The translations under genes were made by a program, and so were the position numbers. A stretch of DNA of 64,000 nucleotides from Parastagonospora avenae f. sp. tritici 18332-5 (taxonomy: Eukaryota; Ascomycota; Dothideomycetes; Pleosporales; Phaeosphaeriaceae): positions 62,001-126,000 of the forward strand of contig JAFJTR010000011.1 in assembly GCA_022559985.1 (NCBI GenBank), in the 5' to 3' direction. Below the pieces are notes generated by a model. That model was not told the origin of the DNA, did no database searches, and worked only from the letters and a program-made list of their open reading frames with translations. Shown here one piece after another: positions 1 to 12,185 of this stretch; position 1 is the stretch's first letter, and each line of letters opens with the position of its first letter.

Positions 1-3000
1 GTTTGTAGTGTTGCTGGTATCGTTGCATCGACCAGACCAGTATTTCGAGTAAGTCTTTGCGTGGCAGACGGACATCAGTACAGGCGTTGGTGTGGAAAGC
101 GATGATCTCGATGGCCAGAATTAGCTGTTCGTCCGCTTCTTCAGCAGACGGACGCCCAATCCCGCCTTTCTCGAGCACTAAAAATACGAGGGGAAAGCAG
201 TATGCGAGTGTGACCGGATCCAGTGGCCTTTGCTCACCTAGAAATCGGAGACGGTAGAGCACGCGGGTGACCAAGTCACCAAGATCTTCCCCTTCATATT
301 CGCTGGACAGCTGAATGGATCCAATGGTCCTCAATGTGGCGACACCTACAAAGGGTCGCAGATGACCTAGTCTGTTCGATATTCGCTCCGAGCAAGCAAT
401 GTAGGCAGTTGCAGGTAAATCGCCTAGCAAAAGACCGGCGCCGGATCGAATAGACTGGATCAGAAGATCAACAGCCGCCCCCATCCATTGCTCTGCCTCG
501 GTAGGCGGTCCAGTTGCAAGGCTCTTGATAATTCCGACACCTCGCCTCATCTTGCGCTCTGTTATCGTGACTTCATCTCGGATAGCTGCTTCTTTAGCAA
601 GCTGTGCATTGACCTTGGCGCGTTCTTCGGCGGAGAGCTTCTTGGTCTCGCCCTTCTTCTGCGCGAGCTGGGCTCGGAGCTCCTCTTCCCATTTGAGCGT
701 ATCGTAGTCTTTCGTGTTCTTATCAATAGCCACCGGGCCTTTCTTCGACAAAACGTCAACGTAAGCTGTATCTGCTGGCGTTCGGAAGATGGCCGCTTCG
801 GTGGGACCTATCGACTCCAGTTGCTTTGGGTTGAGGTCCTGACTAAATTGTTCGACTACAGCTGGCAATGCTGCCGCTGGCGCTACAAAGGCCATATCAG
901 TGTAAGCACTGTATGCTGCAAGGCTGATAGCCGGGATTTGTGCGTTGTCAATGTTCTGGTGAGTATTAGTGACTGTGCTGGGCAATCTGATCTCTTCAAT
1001 GCTTACCTCAGTAGCATCATTGATGACGCCTATGCACTCCTTCAAATTGGCTTGTACTAGATCACCAGGGTCAATTCCCATGCGGAGACACAAGTCGATC
1101 CAGGAAACCCGGGGAATCATCTCCTTCCTAGCCAGCACGATCAAACTAAGGGCTTGTGAACTCAAGTCTTTCTGATCGATGCTCGCTCCCTGCTTCCGGA
1201 CCGCATCGGATGGTACACAGAGACAGCTTATCACAACACCCAAGTCAGTGGAGCCTGACTTGGATGCAACTGCAGCACTGTCTTTGTCCTCTCGCTCGCT
1301 GGACCGGTACCATGACCAGATGCCTTCGGTCATAATGTTGCTGATGCCAGAAGGAGAGACTTGAAGATAGGTCCGAGTCAGAGCCTGTTTGGCAGCAGAC
1401 TTAGCCCTGGCCGAAACACTTTGCCCAACGATGAGGAAGATGAACGCATGTGCCCATGAAGTCTGTGCCTCTTTCGACCTGGCTTCTTGTACTAAAAAGG
1501 GTGCGACCGATGTCAGGGCACGCAATGCGATAGTCACGTCATCTTCTGTGGACAACTTGGAGTACACCTTTGGGTTGAGTAGAAAGGAAGGTTTTGGCTG
1601 TACTGCGAGCGAATGTGAGAGCACATCGGACTTCTTGTAGATGGCGGTAATTTTCTCGTCCTTTATGTGTTGTACTTTGTCCAAGAGAAGAGCTGCAACA
1701 TAGTGACCCACGGTGATGAGACCGCTCTGTGTTGCCGGAATAGGATTTGCGATTACTTCTTGCCAAATCTCTACGAATTTTGGTAGCGTTGCCTGACAGA
1801 AAGCGAGTATGTCAGCTTGCGCATGCTGTTCGTCGGACAGATTCCACCATATGTCCGCAGCGCGGATAGCCCACAGCCTCCGCACGGGAACACGCTTGTC
1901 TGCCATGCCCTTGATGAACGCATCAGACACAGCTTTGTCAAGAGCAACTCCGTTAGCCAGGCCAAAAGTGAGGTGATCAGTCATGGTCGACACCTCAGCA
2001 ACTACGGCCGGTTCACTAGGCTCCTTAAGTGCCACAGATGCGATGCTGGAGGGGATCTTCTGTGACAAGACAGTTGAACGCGGCAGTGCGGATAGTAATT
2101 GTGCGTGAAGGACTTTCTGGTCGGCTCCTGAGACTTTGCCCTGTTTCAGAGGGTTCAGGACCTCGTCGGCGACCTTGTTAATAGTGTCGTCGTTTTTGGA
2201 TCGTGAAGCTAAGGCTGAGAATGTGCGCAGTGCGCCAGCACGAATGCTGGGGTTAGTGGATCTGACGTTGGAAAGCAGCGGTTTTAGCAGGTTTCCAAGC
2301 AGGACTTCGGACAGGTCCATCGACTCGGGGAGGGACAGTATCATCGGAGAAACAATGTCGTTGAGCACCACTTCTGGAGCTCTCAGCAAGGCCTTCTCAA
2401 TGGGTGGTATGACCTCTTTCTGCACCTCTTCCAGTGTGGCGAAGCTTGTGAAGAAATCAAAAAGGGCATTTGATATGTGGTCGGGTAGCTGGGTCCTTGA
2501 CCCGACGATTTCGCGCACATAGAAAGCGTAGTATTCCGACTTGAGCTTCTCGAATTCGGGTTTGACCGCTGCCAGTCGCGACGCTGATCCAGCGATGACT
2601 CCGAGGAAGACGGCATTTCCAGCCGTGGATGCCGAGCCCTTTGCGGAAAGAGTGGTGACGAGCTTGGAAAGAGCGTCCGGTCCTGTAGCTTCAGAGCGCA
2701 GTATGGCGCGTACAGCCCGCCGTGTCGAGACCAGAGCCGAGTCGGATATGCGCCCAGCTCGCCGTGTGCTTCCTGCTCCTACGCAAGTCTCCAGCACCCG
2801 CGCAGTCGCAAGCGCCACATCCATGCCGAATTTTGACCATCGCTCTGGTGAATTTGCGAATTCGAGGAGCAGCACTGAACACCAGTCAACCAGGACGAAT
2901 GCATTCACGTGTGCGATTCCCTTCTTGAGGCATTCCTGCTTGAGGAACTTCACAATGGCGGGTAGGATGGCGTCGCCATGCTGGCCGGCGACAAGCGACC

Positions 3001-3297
3001 TGAGGACTACTTCGACGGCCCGTCTCGACTCGCGGTCTTCGTATAGTGGGTACGTCTCGAATAGTAGTTCTAAGAGGGCTTGGATGTCGCTGGTGGGGAG
3101 AGCTAAATCACCGTCTCAGTCAGCTCCGGTATCTCCCGCCATCAATTCGCACACAAGCTGCACTCACCATTGTCTGCACTGCGCTGCTGCAGGCCCGACA
3201 GCTCCGCGATTCTGCGCTTGGTGGAGCTCGTGATCAGCCCATAGCGCAGCTCTTCGCGCCTTATGGCCTTCAATTCAGCGTCCCCATTCTCCGCCAT
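1..3297 (-). CDS. GCN1: Gcn1, translational activator of the eIF2-alpha kinase Gcn2 (N-terminal part, cut by window edge)
   Basis: Gcn1 is a very large HEAT-repeat protein that binds ribosomes and passes the uncharged-tRNA signal to the kinase Gcn2, switching on general amino-acid control. Three exons are visible on the minus strand: 3297-3168, 3102-1007 and 955 to the left edge. Introns are 3103-3167 (GTGAGT...TTTAG) and 956-1006 (GTAAGC, branch CTAAT, CCAG). The joined frame is open for about 1060 residues and runs off at position 1, so roughly the C-terminal 60 percent of a typical 2670-residue Gcn1 lies outside. The family is clear from HEAT-type helices throughout, a charged stretch beginning KWEEELRAQLAQKKGETKK, and a DVRLPRKDLLEILVWSM block near the edge. 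The start is the ATG giving MAENGDAELKAIRREELRYG. It is divergent from the helicase gene at 3678. Recognition is by family knowledge; splicing is inferred. Confidence 0.9.
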
Positions 3298-3677
3298 GTC
3301 GTATCATGCACATGGGCGAGGGGATGTAAGGAAGGTGGGGTGTTGGCGGGGTGTGTTTGGGAGACGTAAATTGTCGAAATGGCGACGGGAGACGGGCAAG
3401 ACTAGCCGAAGTGAGTCTTACAGCTTTCTCCAATGACATAACGCCGCCCTACGACAAACAATCTTCGTCCACCACCGCCCTTCTGCAGCTGCACACACTT
3501 GCGCGCCAAGAGTACCACTGCGCCCTACATGAGTCCAGACACTTTTTTGGGCCTCTCGAATCTTGATCTAGCCAAAGATCAAGCCCCCATCTACTCCATA
3601 CCGAGGGGCGCCTGAGTTCTTGCCCTTTCGGGAAGTTTCAGTACCACCACCACCGACTTGCAGCCTTCAACAAGGAA
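3298..3677. promoter_or_regulatory. Divergent promoter region between GCN1 and the DHX29-like gene
   Basis: These 380 bases separate two start codons pointing away from each other, so both promoters must lie here. I see no strong TATA box, no repeat and no further reading frame of note. Confidence 0.5.
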
Positions 3678-6600
3678 ATGGCCAAGAAGAAGAAGCCTGC
3701 GGGCAATCCCGCGCGGGGGTTCGCAACAACTTCAGTCGCCAGCAAGCCCAAGCCGGAAAAGACTACTAGCGACGCCACCGCAAAGGAAGATGTACCATCA
3801 GTCTTCAAAGAGAACGCGGCAGCCATTGAATCTACTCCCCAGATCGTTACAGCGCCCAAAGCGGCAAAAGCAGGAGTCGTGCAAACTCCAGAAGAACTAG
3901 AAGCGCAGCTCGAGCGAGACGAGCTGCAGCTGCTGGTGGAGAAGCATGCTCCAAAGATTCGCCGCGATTCGCATCGCAATGTCTTGAAGTTTCAGACCGA
4001 TCGTAGAGTGCTTCGTGGACAGTCTCACTCAATGACTGTGCACGATTGGCTACCAAATGAAGTTTTGGACAGCGTTATTGCGTTGGCCCAAGCCGAGTCC
4101 AACGACTCGAATCGGAGGCAAGGCCCTCAGTCTCTGCTCAAGACCTTGACCGAAGAAGATGCCATGTCCAAACTCTGGACGCTTGATCTTACTCTACGCG
4201 AGCTCGGTTTCTCAAGCGATCATGTTCTACCTGTCTTGAAATGGCTATGCGCCAATGCCGCCGCCGTTGACTCCTCAGCAAGCATTTGGGGGCTACAAGA
4301 GGCACTAGAATGGCTGGCGCTAGATCACTGCGAAGGTCATTCTTTCTCGTATGAAGAACAAGCGCCCAAGCGTTCAGCTACAGGACTTACTGAGCGATCT
4401 CGGCCTAGTAAGTCCCACGTTCTACATGCATGCCATTCCGGACCGTTACTTTCCCGAATATCCCATCCATCTCTCTCCGGACTACCCATTTGACATCGGC
4501 GACATACTGATCTTTTCTAGCAAGTCCATTCTCAGATGATGCAGACAACCAAGCCCAGAAAGACGGAACAGGGTCGAATGGTACTAGGAGACCTGATCAA
4601 GCAAGCGCCAATGCGTCGAATGCCGAAGATAAAATTTCAGAACACATTGATGTTGACGTCAGTGATCTGGACAGTGACATCGAGTTAGAGGAGCTGATTC
4701 CCACCTATCTAAAGCTCAAAAGCAAGCTTTATGAAATCGACCCTAGTCTGGTTGAAGCCACAACACGAAAGCAGACCAAAGGTGGAAAGGGCAAGAATGT
4801 GCCCACGAACCAGATTCCGCAGAGTTCTGCGGTGCGAAAACTTCTTTCACAGTTACAAAAGATAACCTCAGACACGCTCTTCGACGAATATGAGGCAGAA
4901 TTACAGTGGCCAGCGAAACGCAACCAGATCGCTCAGGAGAAGGCTACGAAAAGACAAGAACAAACGGGTGGAAGTCCGAGCCAAACTGAGGATGGTTCAG
5001 AAGCCACAATGGCGGTCGACCCGCCGATTGTGTCCCAAACTGCAACTTCCACTGTAACTGTCGACCCTGACGAGGCTGAAGACGAAGGGGATCTACTAGG
5101 TGGCATGTTCTCCGCGGTGCCTGACGGTTTGGACACAAGCAAAGCGGAGGACAAGAGTACCGTATCCGAGAATGTCACGTTGCGGGATTTTGGCAAATCG
5201 AGTGGCCTGACTCCGCGAAGACTGCTGGAAGAGGCTGTTCGCTCCAGGTAGGTCGATCGTTAACAAAGCCACAGAACATGCGCTTACTCCAGCAGGGATC
5301 CTAACGCACGCTTGACATACAAGATGATTTCGCCAACTACCTACACCTGCCGACATTCACTAACTATATCTTGGTCAAAATATCAGGATATGGAGTATGA
5401 CGAGGACGTACCAGGAGTGACCACCTCGTTGCGGCAATTACAGGCAAAGTACGAAGCGACAAGTGTGGCGACTGTATCAGTGGAGCAGAGCGAGAGTTAC
5501 ATTTCCACCGCTGCACTATTCTCGATCTCTGTGGCCATACCCAAGGAGGAGAAGGTTTATTTGCGACTACCTTCAAACTGGAGAGAACTGTACCGAGAGT
5601 TTATGGACCACCGCAAGACCAGAGTCGACACTGCGGACCGAGATGCGGTTAAGCACTATCGTTCGATTGTTTTGGATCAGATAGAAAACGATGAGTCTGA
5701 TGGTGTCGTACTCACGAGCCGCTTTAGGATGCGAAACCAAGCTGCGGTGAGCTCTAGTACTTCGAATTCTGGCTTCAATACACCAGTCCGCGAGCTAGAA
5801 AGTCTTCGTGACCTTTGGGCACAAAAGTCATCTACTCCGTCGTTCCAACACATGCTTGTTGGCCGACAAAATTTACCAGTCTCCAGATTCAGAGACGAGA
5901 TCATGACCACCATCGACAAACACCAAATCACAATCATTTGTGGTGAGACGGGATGTGGCAAGAGCACACAAATTCCTTCCTTTATTCTTGAGCATGAGCT
6001 CTCACAAGGCAAAGCTTGCAAGGTCTTCTGCACCGAGCCCAGGCGTATCTCGGCTATCTCACTTGCACAACGTGTGAGTGAAGAGCTGGGCGAGGGTCCA
6101 AAGGAATTGGGTACAATGCGCTCGTTAGTTGGTTATGCGATTCGGCTGGAATCGAAGACTTGTTCCCAGACGCGGCTTGTCTATGCGACCGTCGGTGTTG
6201 TACTGCGCATGTTGGAGTCTGCAGGAGGCCTCCCGGAGGTCACGCATCTAGTGATCGATGAGGTGCATGAGCGAAGGCAAGTGGGTGCCACAAGAATCTC
6301 GAAATCACACTGACTTTGGCTAGCATCGATACCGACTTCTTGTTGATCATCCTTCGCTCCTTGTTGGAGCGTCGACCAGAGCTCAAGGTCATCCTCATGA
6401 GCGCTACGGTCGATGCGAACAGGTTCTCGAGGTATCTCAACGATGCACCGATCTTGAACGTGCCTGGTAGAACGTTTCCGGTCACGACCCAGTATTTGGA
6501 GGATGCGATTGAACTGACACATTACGATGGATCATCTGAGAAGATTCAGCAAGATGGCCGGAGTAGCGACGACGACGAGGGCGAAATCACATCAGACAAA

Positions 6601-8328
6601 TCTGGTATCCCGAGCAAGCTTCCTGGGTATAGCGCTGCTACTCGCAACGTACTCTCTACCTATGACGAATATGCTATCGACTACGACCTCATTGCACGCT
6701 TAATCGAAGCCGTTGCTTACGACCCGCAACTCAGTCGATACAGCAATGCAGTATTGGTCTTCCTTCCTGGTATTGCTGAGATTCGCCAGGTCAATGACCT
6801 GCTAGGTGGGCTCCCTTCATTTAACAACAGGGACTGGCTCATCTACCCACTCCACTCCACCATATCAAGTGAGGACCAACAGGCCGCATTTCTCATCCCA
6901 CCACGAGGCGTGCGAAAGATTGTCCTCGCGACGAACATTGCCGAGACTGGTGTCACTATCCCGGACATTACTTGCGTCATTGACACGGGCAAACACAAGG
7001 AAATGCGCTTCGATGAGCGCAGACAGCTATCCCGGCTAACACAATCGTTCATCTCCAGAGCGAACGCCAAGCAACGTCGTGGTCGTGCTGGTCGTGTGCA
7101 AGAAGGATTGTGCTTCCATCTGTTCACGAAGTGCCGTCATGATATGCTCATGACTGATCAGCAAACGCCAGAGATGCTCCGACTATCTTTGCAAGATCTT
7201 GTCATGCGTACCAAGATTTGCAAGCTCGGCGACATCGAAGAGACACTCTCGCAAGCCTTGGATCCGCCCTCTTCACGAAATATACGTCGCGCAATCGATG
7301 CGCTCATCGAAGTAGACGCGCTCACGCCAAACGAAGAGTTGACAGCTCTTGGACGGCAAATTACAAAGCTGCCGCTCGATGCACATTTAGGAAAGCTGGT
7401 GCTATTGGCCACCACCTTCGCCTGTGTAGACGTCGCCATCACCATCGCTGCCATATTATCCTCCAAGTCTCCGTTCCTGACGCCATTTGGAGCAAAGCAG
7501 CGCGCTGAAATAGCACGTCTGGCGTTCAAGAAGGGTGACTCTGATCTTCTGACCACATACAACGCCTACAGAGCCTGGCGTGCGGTCTGCACCACACCAG
7601 GTCGCTCCGAAATTCAGTTCTGTCACAAGAACTTTCTTAGCCCACAGAACTTGGGAAACATTGAAGATCTGAAAGCTCAACTACTCTCCTCACTTGTAGA
7701 AGCGGGATTCGTTCAACTCTCGCCTGATGAGCGTCACAATCTCAAACGCTACCGCAGTACCACTCGTCACCGCGCCTTCGTGCAAGTGCCCCCACAATAC
7801 GACACCCACACCGACAACGATATCTTTGTCAACTCCGTCATCGCTACGGCGTTCTATCCCAAGATACTCACGCGTGAGGGCAAAGGATGGCGCAACATCT
7901 CCAACAACCAAACCGTCAGCTTGGCTCCTACATCCGTCAACAAAGGCACCAAAGTCGCACAGTTCCTATCCTACTACCATATCATGCAGTCTAGCAACAA
8001 ATTCTACAACGCGCACTCTACCTCGATCGCACATCCGCTCCCCATGGTGCTCATGGTCGCAGCGGACATGGACTTCAAAATGCACGCCGGCGTCATTAGT
8101 TTCCCGGGCAGTGTGCTGCGCTTCGCAGTCAGGGACTGGAGAGCGGCAGTGGCGCTCAAGGTGCTGAGACGCCGCGTCAAGGAGATTTTGTCGAGCTGTT
8201 GGAAGAATCCTGCAAGGCTGATGAGTGAGCGCGAGAAGGAGTGGTTGGGCTTGTTCTTTGCGGTGTTTGAGGGCAAGTGGGAGAGGGAGGAGAGGATTCG
8301 TCAGAGGGCTGGGGGTGCGGCGAAGTAG
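3678..8328 (+). CDS. DEAH-box RNA helicase, DHX29/YLR419W-like
   Basis: This is a DExH RNA helicase of the group that includes DHX29, which helps 43S ribosomal complexes scan structured 5' leaders. Exons are 3678-4407, 4521-5247, 5296-6276 and 6324-8328, giving 1480 residues. The N-terminal 600 residues are low-complexity and charged, with a UBA-like block (WGLQEALEWLALDHCEGHSF) around residues 205-225. Helicase motifs follow in order: GETGCGKST near residue 702, TEPRRISAISLAQRV, DEVHER near 807, SATVDANRF near 840, LATNIAETGVTIPD, and QRRGRAGR near 1065. HA2 and OB-fold regions complete the C-terminus. Intron 3 (6277-6323) starts with GC (AAG|GCAAGT) and is the only way to join DEVHER to SIDTDFLL. 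Assignment to DHX29 rather than DHX57 rests on the UBA-like block and is less certain than the helicase call. Confidence 0.88.
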
Positions 8329-8548
8329 GCTGCGCAGAGTGATTTGACGTGAATCTGACGATGAATTGCTCTGTCCATAGTTCTTGCCATAGTGATTATA
8401 CTAGACGGCGTAGTTCATGAAGAAGTATAACCCCCCTCCACTCGATTTTTCAGGAAAATCATGCATCAATACAGTGATCATTACTTGTGTCGTAAGCTCT
8501 ACCTCTACCTGTATGCGCCGTGCCTATTCTTTCTCCATACACGATATC

Positions 8549-9628
8549 TTACAAAAGTGTGTCTCCCAGCGCACACCTGACGATCGACAAGCCAGCGCGC
8601 ACAGTATCGCTTGCGCCCTGCTCGTCAAGACTCGGGTTGACCTCAACTAAATCCAGAGCGATGAGCGATCCAGTCTCGGCAACACACTCGCAGATGAAAT
8701 CGCCCTCGCGCAGAGTGAGACCGCCTCGTACCGCCGTGCCCGTGCTGGGCGCATACATAGGATCCAGCGCATCGATATCAAACGACAAATGAATAGGCGT
8801 ATCCATGCCGATCCACGCCAGCGCCATATCCATGATCTTGCCAATACCATGTCTGTGTCGCGTTAGTAATTGCCAATCTCCCCAAGTCCATCGCCGCCAC
8901 ACATACCTATCAACATCATGCATCGAAAACGCCTTAATCCCATGCTCCCTCAGAATCTTCTTCTCCCCCTTATCAATATCCCTGAGCCCAATATACACAA
9001 GTTTCTTCGTGCTGAGTAAATGCTCTTCCTTGATCCACCCAAACACATCCTCGCGGCCCTCCTTCGCCAGCCCCGTCAGAAAACTAACAGGCATGCCGTG
9101 AATATTCCCACTATCCGACGTCTCGGGCGTGTTAATATCCGCATGCGCATCGACCCAGATGACGGCGATTTCGCGGCCCAGCCGCTCGCGCACCGCCTTC
9201 GCTGTCCCGCTGATCGTGCCGATGGCGATGCTGTGGTCGCCGCCGAGCGTGAGCACCATTTTGCCGGACACAGCGTGCGCGTAGACTTGTGCGCTCACGG
9301 ACTGGGTCACGGCGCTGGCGAATTTGGGACGCTTCATGCCGCGGTAGTCGGGGTCGTCGGCGGGGAGCAGTTCAGAGTAGTTGTGTACGGTGCCGTCGTA
9401 GGTGACGTTCATGGAGAGATCGTGCTCGAGTTGCTGGATTAGGCCGGCTTCGATGAGCGCCATGGGGGCGGCGTCGACGCCGGGTTTGGGCTGTGGAAGG
9501 TATTAAGAGTTATGTTCGTTAGGCATGGTGTGTAGGCTTACTTGGCCGCCGCTGAAGCCGACTGCGACGACGCCCAGGTCATGGCGGTCGGGGAGGAACT
9601 TTGCTTGGTGTGGGGGAGGGGCTGTCAT
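8549..9628 (-). CDS. CAR1: Arginase
   Basis: Arginase hydrolyses L-arginine to ornithine and urea, the first step of arginine catabolism in the cytosol. Exons on the minus strand are 9628-9542, 9490-8907 and 8852-8549, giving 324 residues, close to the usual 310-335. Introns are 9491-9541 (GTAAGC...CACAG) and 8853-8906 (GTATGT, branch ACTAAC, CACAG). Both manganese-binding blocks are present: GGDHSIAIG and DAHADINTPETSDSGNIHG, then SFDIDALDPMYAPSTGT. Removing the second intron restores the family sequence HDVDRHGIGK; leaving it in adds a 54-bp in-frame insert. The start ATG gives MTAPPPHQAKFLPDRHDLGV. It is convergent with the helicase gene, 220 bases away. The enzyme identity is certain from motifs; the ATG and intron ends are inferred. 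Confidence 0.96.
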
Positions 9629-9660
9629 TTTTGCTGATGGCTGTGGTAGTGGTCAGTTTG

Positions 9661-9926
9661 CGATAAACGTCGTGGGTATGGGCTTGCGACAAATGCGGAA
9701 GTTGTCGGCGAAACAAAGCGTTGAGGGCTCAGAACCAAGATAATAACTTCTTGCCTCGGATCCTGAACTTACCTGTGCGACAGAGATCACCGTATGGTTG
9801 TTGATAGTCAAGTCACTCAACTGCTGGCGCAATATCACTTGCAAGTACTCGAAGTCGTCAGGGCTGAGAAAGAGAAAAAGTAAAATTCCAAAATCTAAAT
9901 CCGTGCGAAACGGCGGGCTTTTATCT
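9661..9926. promoter_or_regulatory. Candidate GATA-factor (AreA-type) sites upstream of arginase
   Basis: HGATAR hexamers occur at 9661-9666 (CGATAA), 9738-9743 (AGATAA) and, on the minus strand, 9921-9926 (AGATAA). All lie within 300 bases upstream of the arginase ATG. Fungal nitrogen-catabolite GATA factors bind this motif and often control arginase. About one such hexamer is expected by chance in this length, so the support is weak. Confidence 0.25.
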
Positions 9927-9979
9927 CTGCGCAGCGCACTCCTCTTAGGTAATTAAGCGTGCACCGAGTTTTCCTCCAT

Positions 9980-10049
9980 CGTGTATACCTGTACTTAAGG
10001 GAACGGAAGTTGAGGCTCTCGTGTAGACTTGAACTTAGGGGAACAAAAG
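9980..10049. repeat. Imperfect direct repeat, two 30-bp units with 40-bp period
   Basis: Units lie at 9980-10009 and 10020-10049. Both begin CGTGTA, share an ACTTA core and GGGGAAC/GGGAAC, and end in AAG. By eye 24 of 30 positions match. It lies in the region between arginase and the DUF167 gene, so it could be a duplicated binding site. Confidence 0.7.
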
Positions 10050-10908
10050 GACGTGCATAATCTGGCTCACCCCCCACTATCGGCCGGCGCGAGCTCACAT
10101 TCGGCAGGAGCGTATCGGCGGGCTTTTGGCATGTGCCATGTGTCCGTTTGTCTCTGCGAAGGTCTTCACGTACGACGCCTGGTGGGCGAATACTTGTGAG
10201 TACGAACGAGTACGTTTGGTGTTCCTCGTGGAAGGATGTAGGCGATCGCCAGCTGGGTAAATTCGTGATTGGCTCGTCGCGGGGTTGCGGTTGTACGTCA
10301 TTGGCCGGGTTGGATCGGCTTTAGCAGTGCATACTCCTTTAACACCAGTCAATCTACGCACGGGTCCTGGGCTTACTACATCTTTCGTCGCATGACCATT
10401 TTCCATAGAGTTGCAACGATCACCGTCTTGTAAACATGCACATTTCCTCCGCTCGAAGTGCTTACTGGTGGCCACGTGCAGTATGAGTGCGTGATATTTC
10501 TAGAGATGCGTTTCAGAACCTAAGTAAAGCATGGTGGACGAAGCTTCGAATAAAGTGAATCAGTGACAATACTCAGTTTCTACAGAAGAGGTCTGGGAGA
10601 TATACTACCGCGACGTAGAAGTAACTCCAACTGAGTTCGCAGACGATGAAGTCAGGCATTCTTCTTAACTTGGAAAATATTACTGATCCGGACAAGACAT
10701 ATCCTGTAGAGTTCAATCAGCAAATGCTCCTGCATGTCCCGGGAGTGAGACGAAGTTGAAGGTGAAAGTAAGCGGGTCCCTGATCGATCTATGATTGGCC
10801 AATTCCCGCCATCGCCAAAGCGCCGCCTCTCCAACTTCAAAGCTTTCCACTCGCTCATACGGTGTAATCTCCATCCCCACACGACCAAACAGGACACCCA
10901 CAACACAC

Positions 10909-11310
10909 ATGTCTGCACCATCAGCAGCGCGCACTTTTGTCCGCTACCTCAAAGCCAGCTCCAGGAAGAAATCACAGTTGCTTGTTACCCTCTTCGTCAA
11001 GCCCGGCGTGGCCCATCACCGCGAAGGCATCGCCGCCATTTCTGACTCGCATGTTTTCATGAATGTGGCCAGTTTCGCTCACGAGGGATCTGCGAATAAG
11101 TCTGTTACAGTCCTTCTTGCGAAGACGTTGAGTGTGCCGAAAAGCCATGTGACGATTGTCAAAGGCATCATGAGCCGCGAAAAGGTTGCGGAGGTGAAGC
11201 TTATCGTGAAGGAAACCCCCGAGAACAAGGTCACGTGGCTGATGAGCATGTTGGAGAGAGCTGTCATGCCTGGGAAGAACAAAGTAGACGACCAGGGAGA
11301 TGGACTTTGA
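10909..11310 (+). CDS. DUF167 / YggU-family small protein
   Basis: This single-exon gene encodes 133 residues and belongs to the DUF167 (UPF0235, YggU) family, a small alpha/beta fold found from bacteria to humans whose biochemical role is not settled. The family pattern is visible: a strand LVTLFVKPGV near the start, an acidic turn, NVASFAHEGSANKSV where bacteria have APPVDGQAN, then LAKTLSVPKSHVTIVKG, which matches the canonical FLGKxxxVxKSxVxIxKG. The chosen start is MSAPSAARTF. An in-frame ATG at 10795 would add 38 residues, but these are Pro/Ser/Thr-rich and look like leader. It is convergent with the secreted-protein gene at 11523. Family call is firm; function is not inferred. Confidence 0.85.
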   Translation: MSAPSAARTFVRYLKASSRKKSQLLVTLFVKPGVAHHREGIAAISDSHVFMNVASFAHEGSANKSVTVLLAKTLSVPKSHVTIVKGIMSREKVAEVKLIVKETPENKVTWLMSMLERAVMPGKNKVDDQGDGL

Positions 11311-11522
11311 GGATGAGCAATTGCATTATGGTATTAGGGAGTGTCGTGGGTCATAGGGATGGTGTGTCTATATACAGGTATGTTGTGGAGAAACCCTTTC
11401 TCCTCCTTCACGAGCAATGATTTCCTTGGTCACTCTTCCGTGACGGATTCATTACATTATCATTAAGCATATCGCTCTTTGGTTCAAAGGGAAAACAATT
11501 CGAGTCGGGATCGAGATGGAAT

Positions 11523-12185
11523 CTAGTACTGCCACGCGCCGGGCTGCTGGGTCTCAGCTGTTTCAAATGTTAGCTAACGTTCAATTAGTGTATAGCAGGA
11601 CATAGACTTACAAGTCAAGGCGTTGAATCCCAGGCACTCGGGTCCGAAAGTGGCGCCCTCAACCTGGCCAAAGACCTGGTATCCAGTCTCGGGTGCCTTA
11701 GCCGGGCACGCAACGAAGCCAGTCTCGAAGTTGAGGTAGCCAAACGAGTTACCGCCGGAGGGTGCCTCGCGGCTGAACATGGCCCTGTAGCTGCCGGCGG
11801 GGACCGCGACTGAGTGTGCCTGTGTGTAGCTCAAAGCACCATCGGGCGCAACGTAGACCTCCTGGCCACCGGGGACAACGGTGCCCATGCCGAGAGTGCC
11901 ATAGCCACCAGCCAACACAGTGGTGTTACCTGATGGGCACGAGCTGGCTGGAATGTTGGGAGGGCAGTATGACGAGGGAGGGCCTCCGCCGAGGTAGAAC
12001 TTGAGACCGCGTGCGGTGAGAGACAGGAAGTGGACGGGAGACGCGCTGCGAGTAGAGATGACGGTGAAGTAGTTGGGACCAGCGGGAGGAGCAGGACTGG
12101 GTGTAGATGCGGGTGGTGCTGAAGAGCAAGAGCTCTGCGCGAGAGCGGTGCTGGTAAGCGCAGCGATGACGGTGGTGTACTTCAT
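11523..12185 (-). CDS. Secreted IgE-binding-protein-like surface protein
   Basis: The product is a small secreted protein of 202 residues resembling the IgE-binding/cell-surface proteins common in filamentous ascomycetes. Exons are 12185-11612 and 11557-11523; the intron 11558-11611 has GTAAGT and ACAG and its removal gives the ending ALTSETQQPGAWQY, typical of the family. Residues 1-16 (MKYTTVIAALTSTALA) form a signal peptide. A Ser/Pro linker follows, then a domain beginning NYFTVISTRSASPVHFLSL with GLKFYLGG, SSYCP, GNTTVLAGG, VVPGGQEVYV, GYLNFETGFVACP and YQVFGQ. Several cysteines probably form disulphides. Without the splice it would stop after an unrelated tail. The molecular role of the family is not established. 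A TATA box lies 117 bases upstream. Confidence 0.82.

Larger units (their letters stand above)
9629..10908. other. Intergenic region upstream of arginase and of the DUF167 gene
   Basis: About 1.3 kb lies between two divergent start codons and must hold both promoters. Reading frames here are short and show no recognisable family. It contains an imperfect direct repeat (9980-10049, listed separately) and three HGATAR motifs near the arginase start. Otherwise I see nothing definite. Confidence 0.5.

Noticed and set aside
4351..4539. Frame with an apparently meaningful LLSDLGL near the end of helicase exon 1
   Set aside because: Exon 1 in the main frame joins exon 2 cleanly at 4407/4521 (A|CA). 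Using the other frame would need an extra intron without proper sites.
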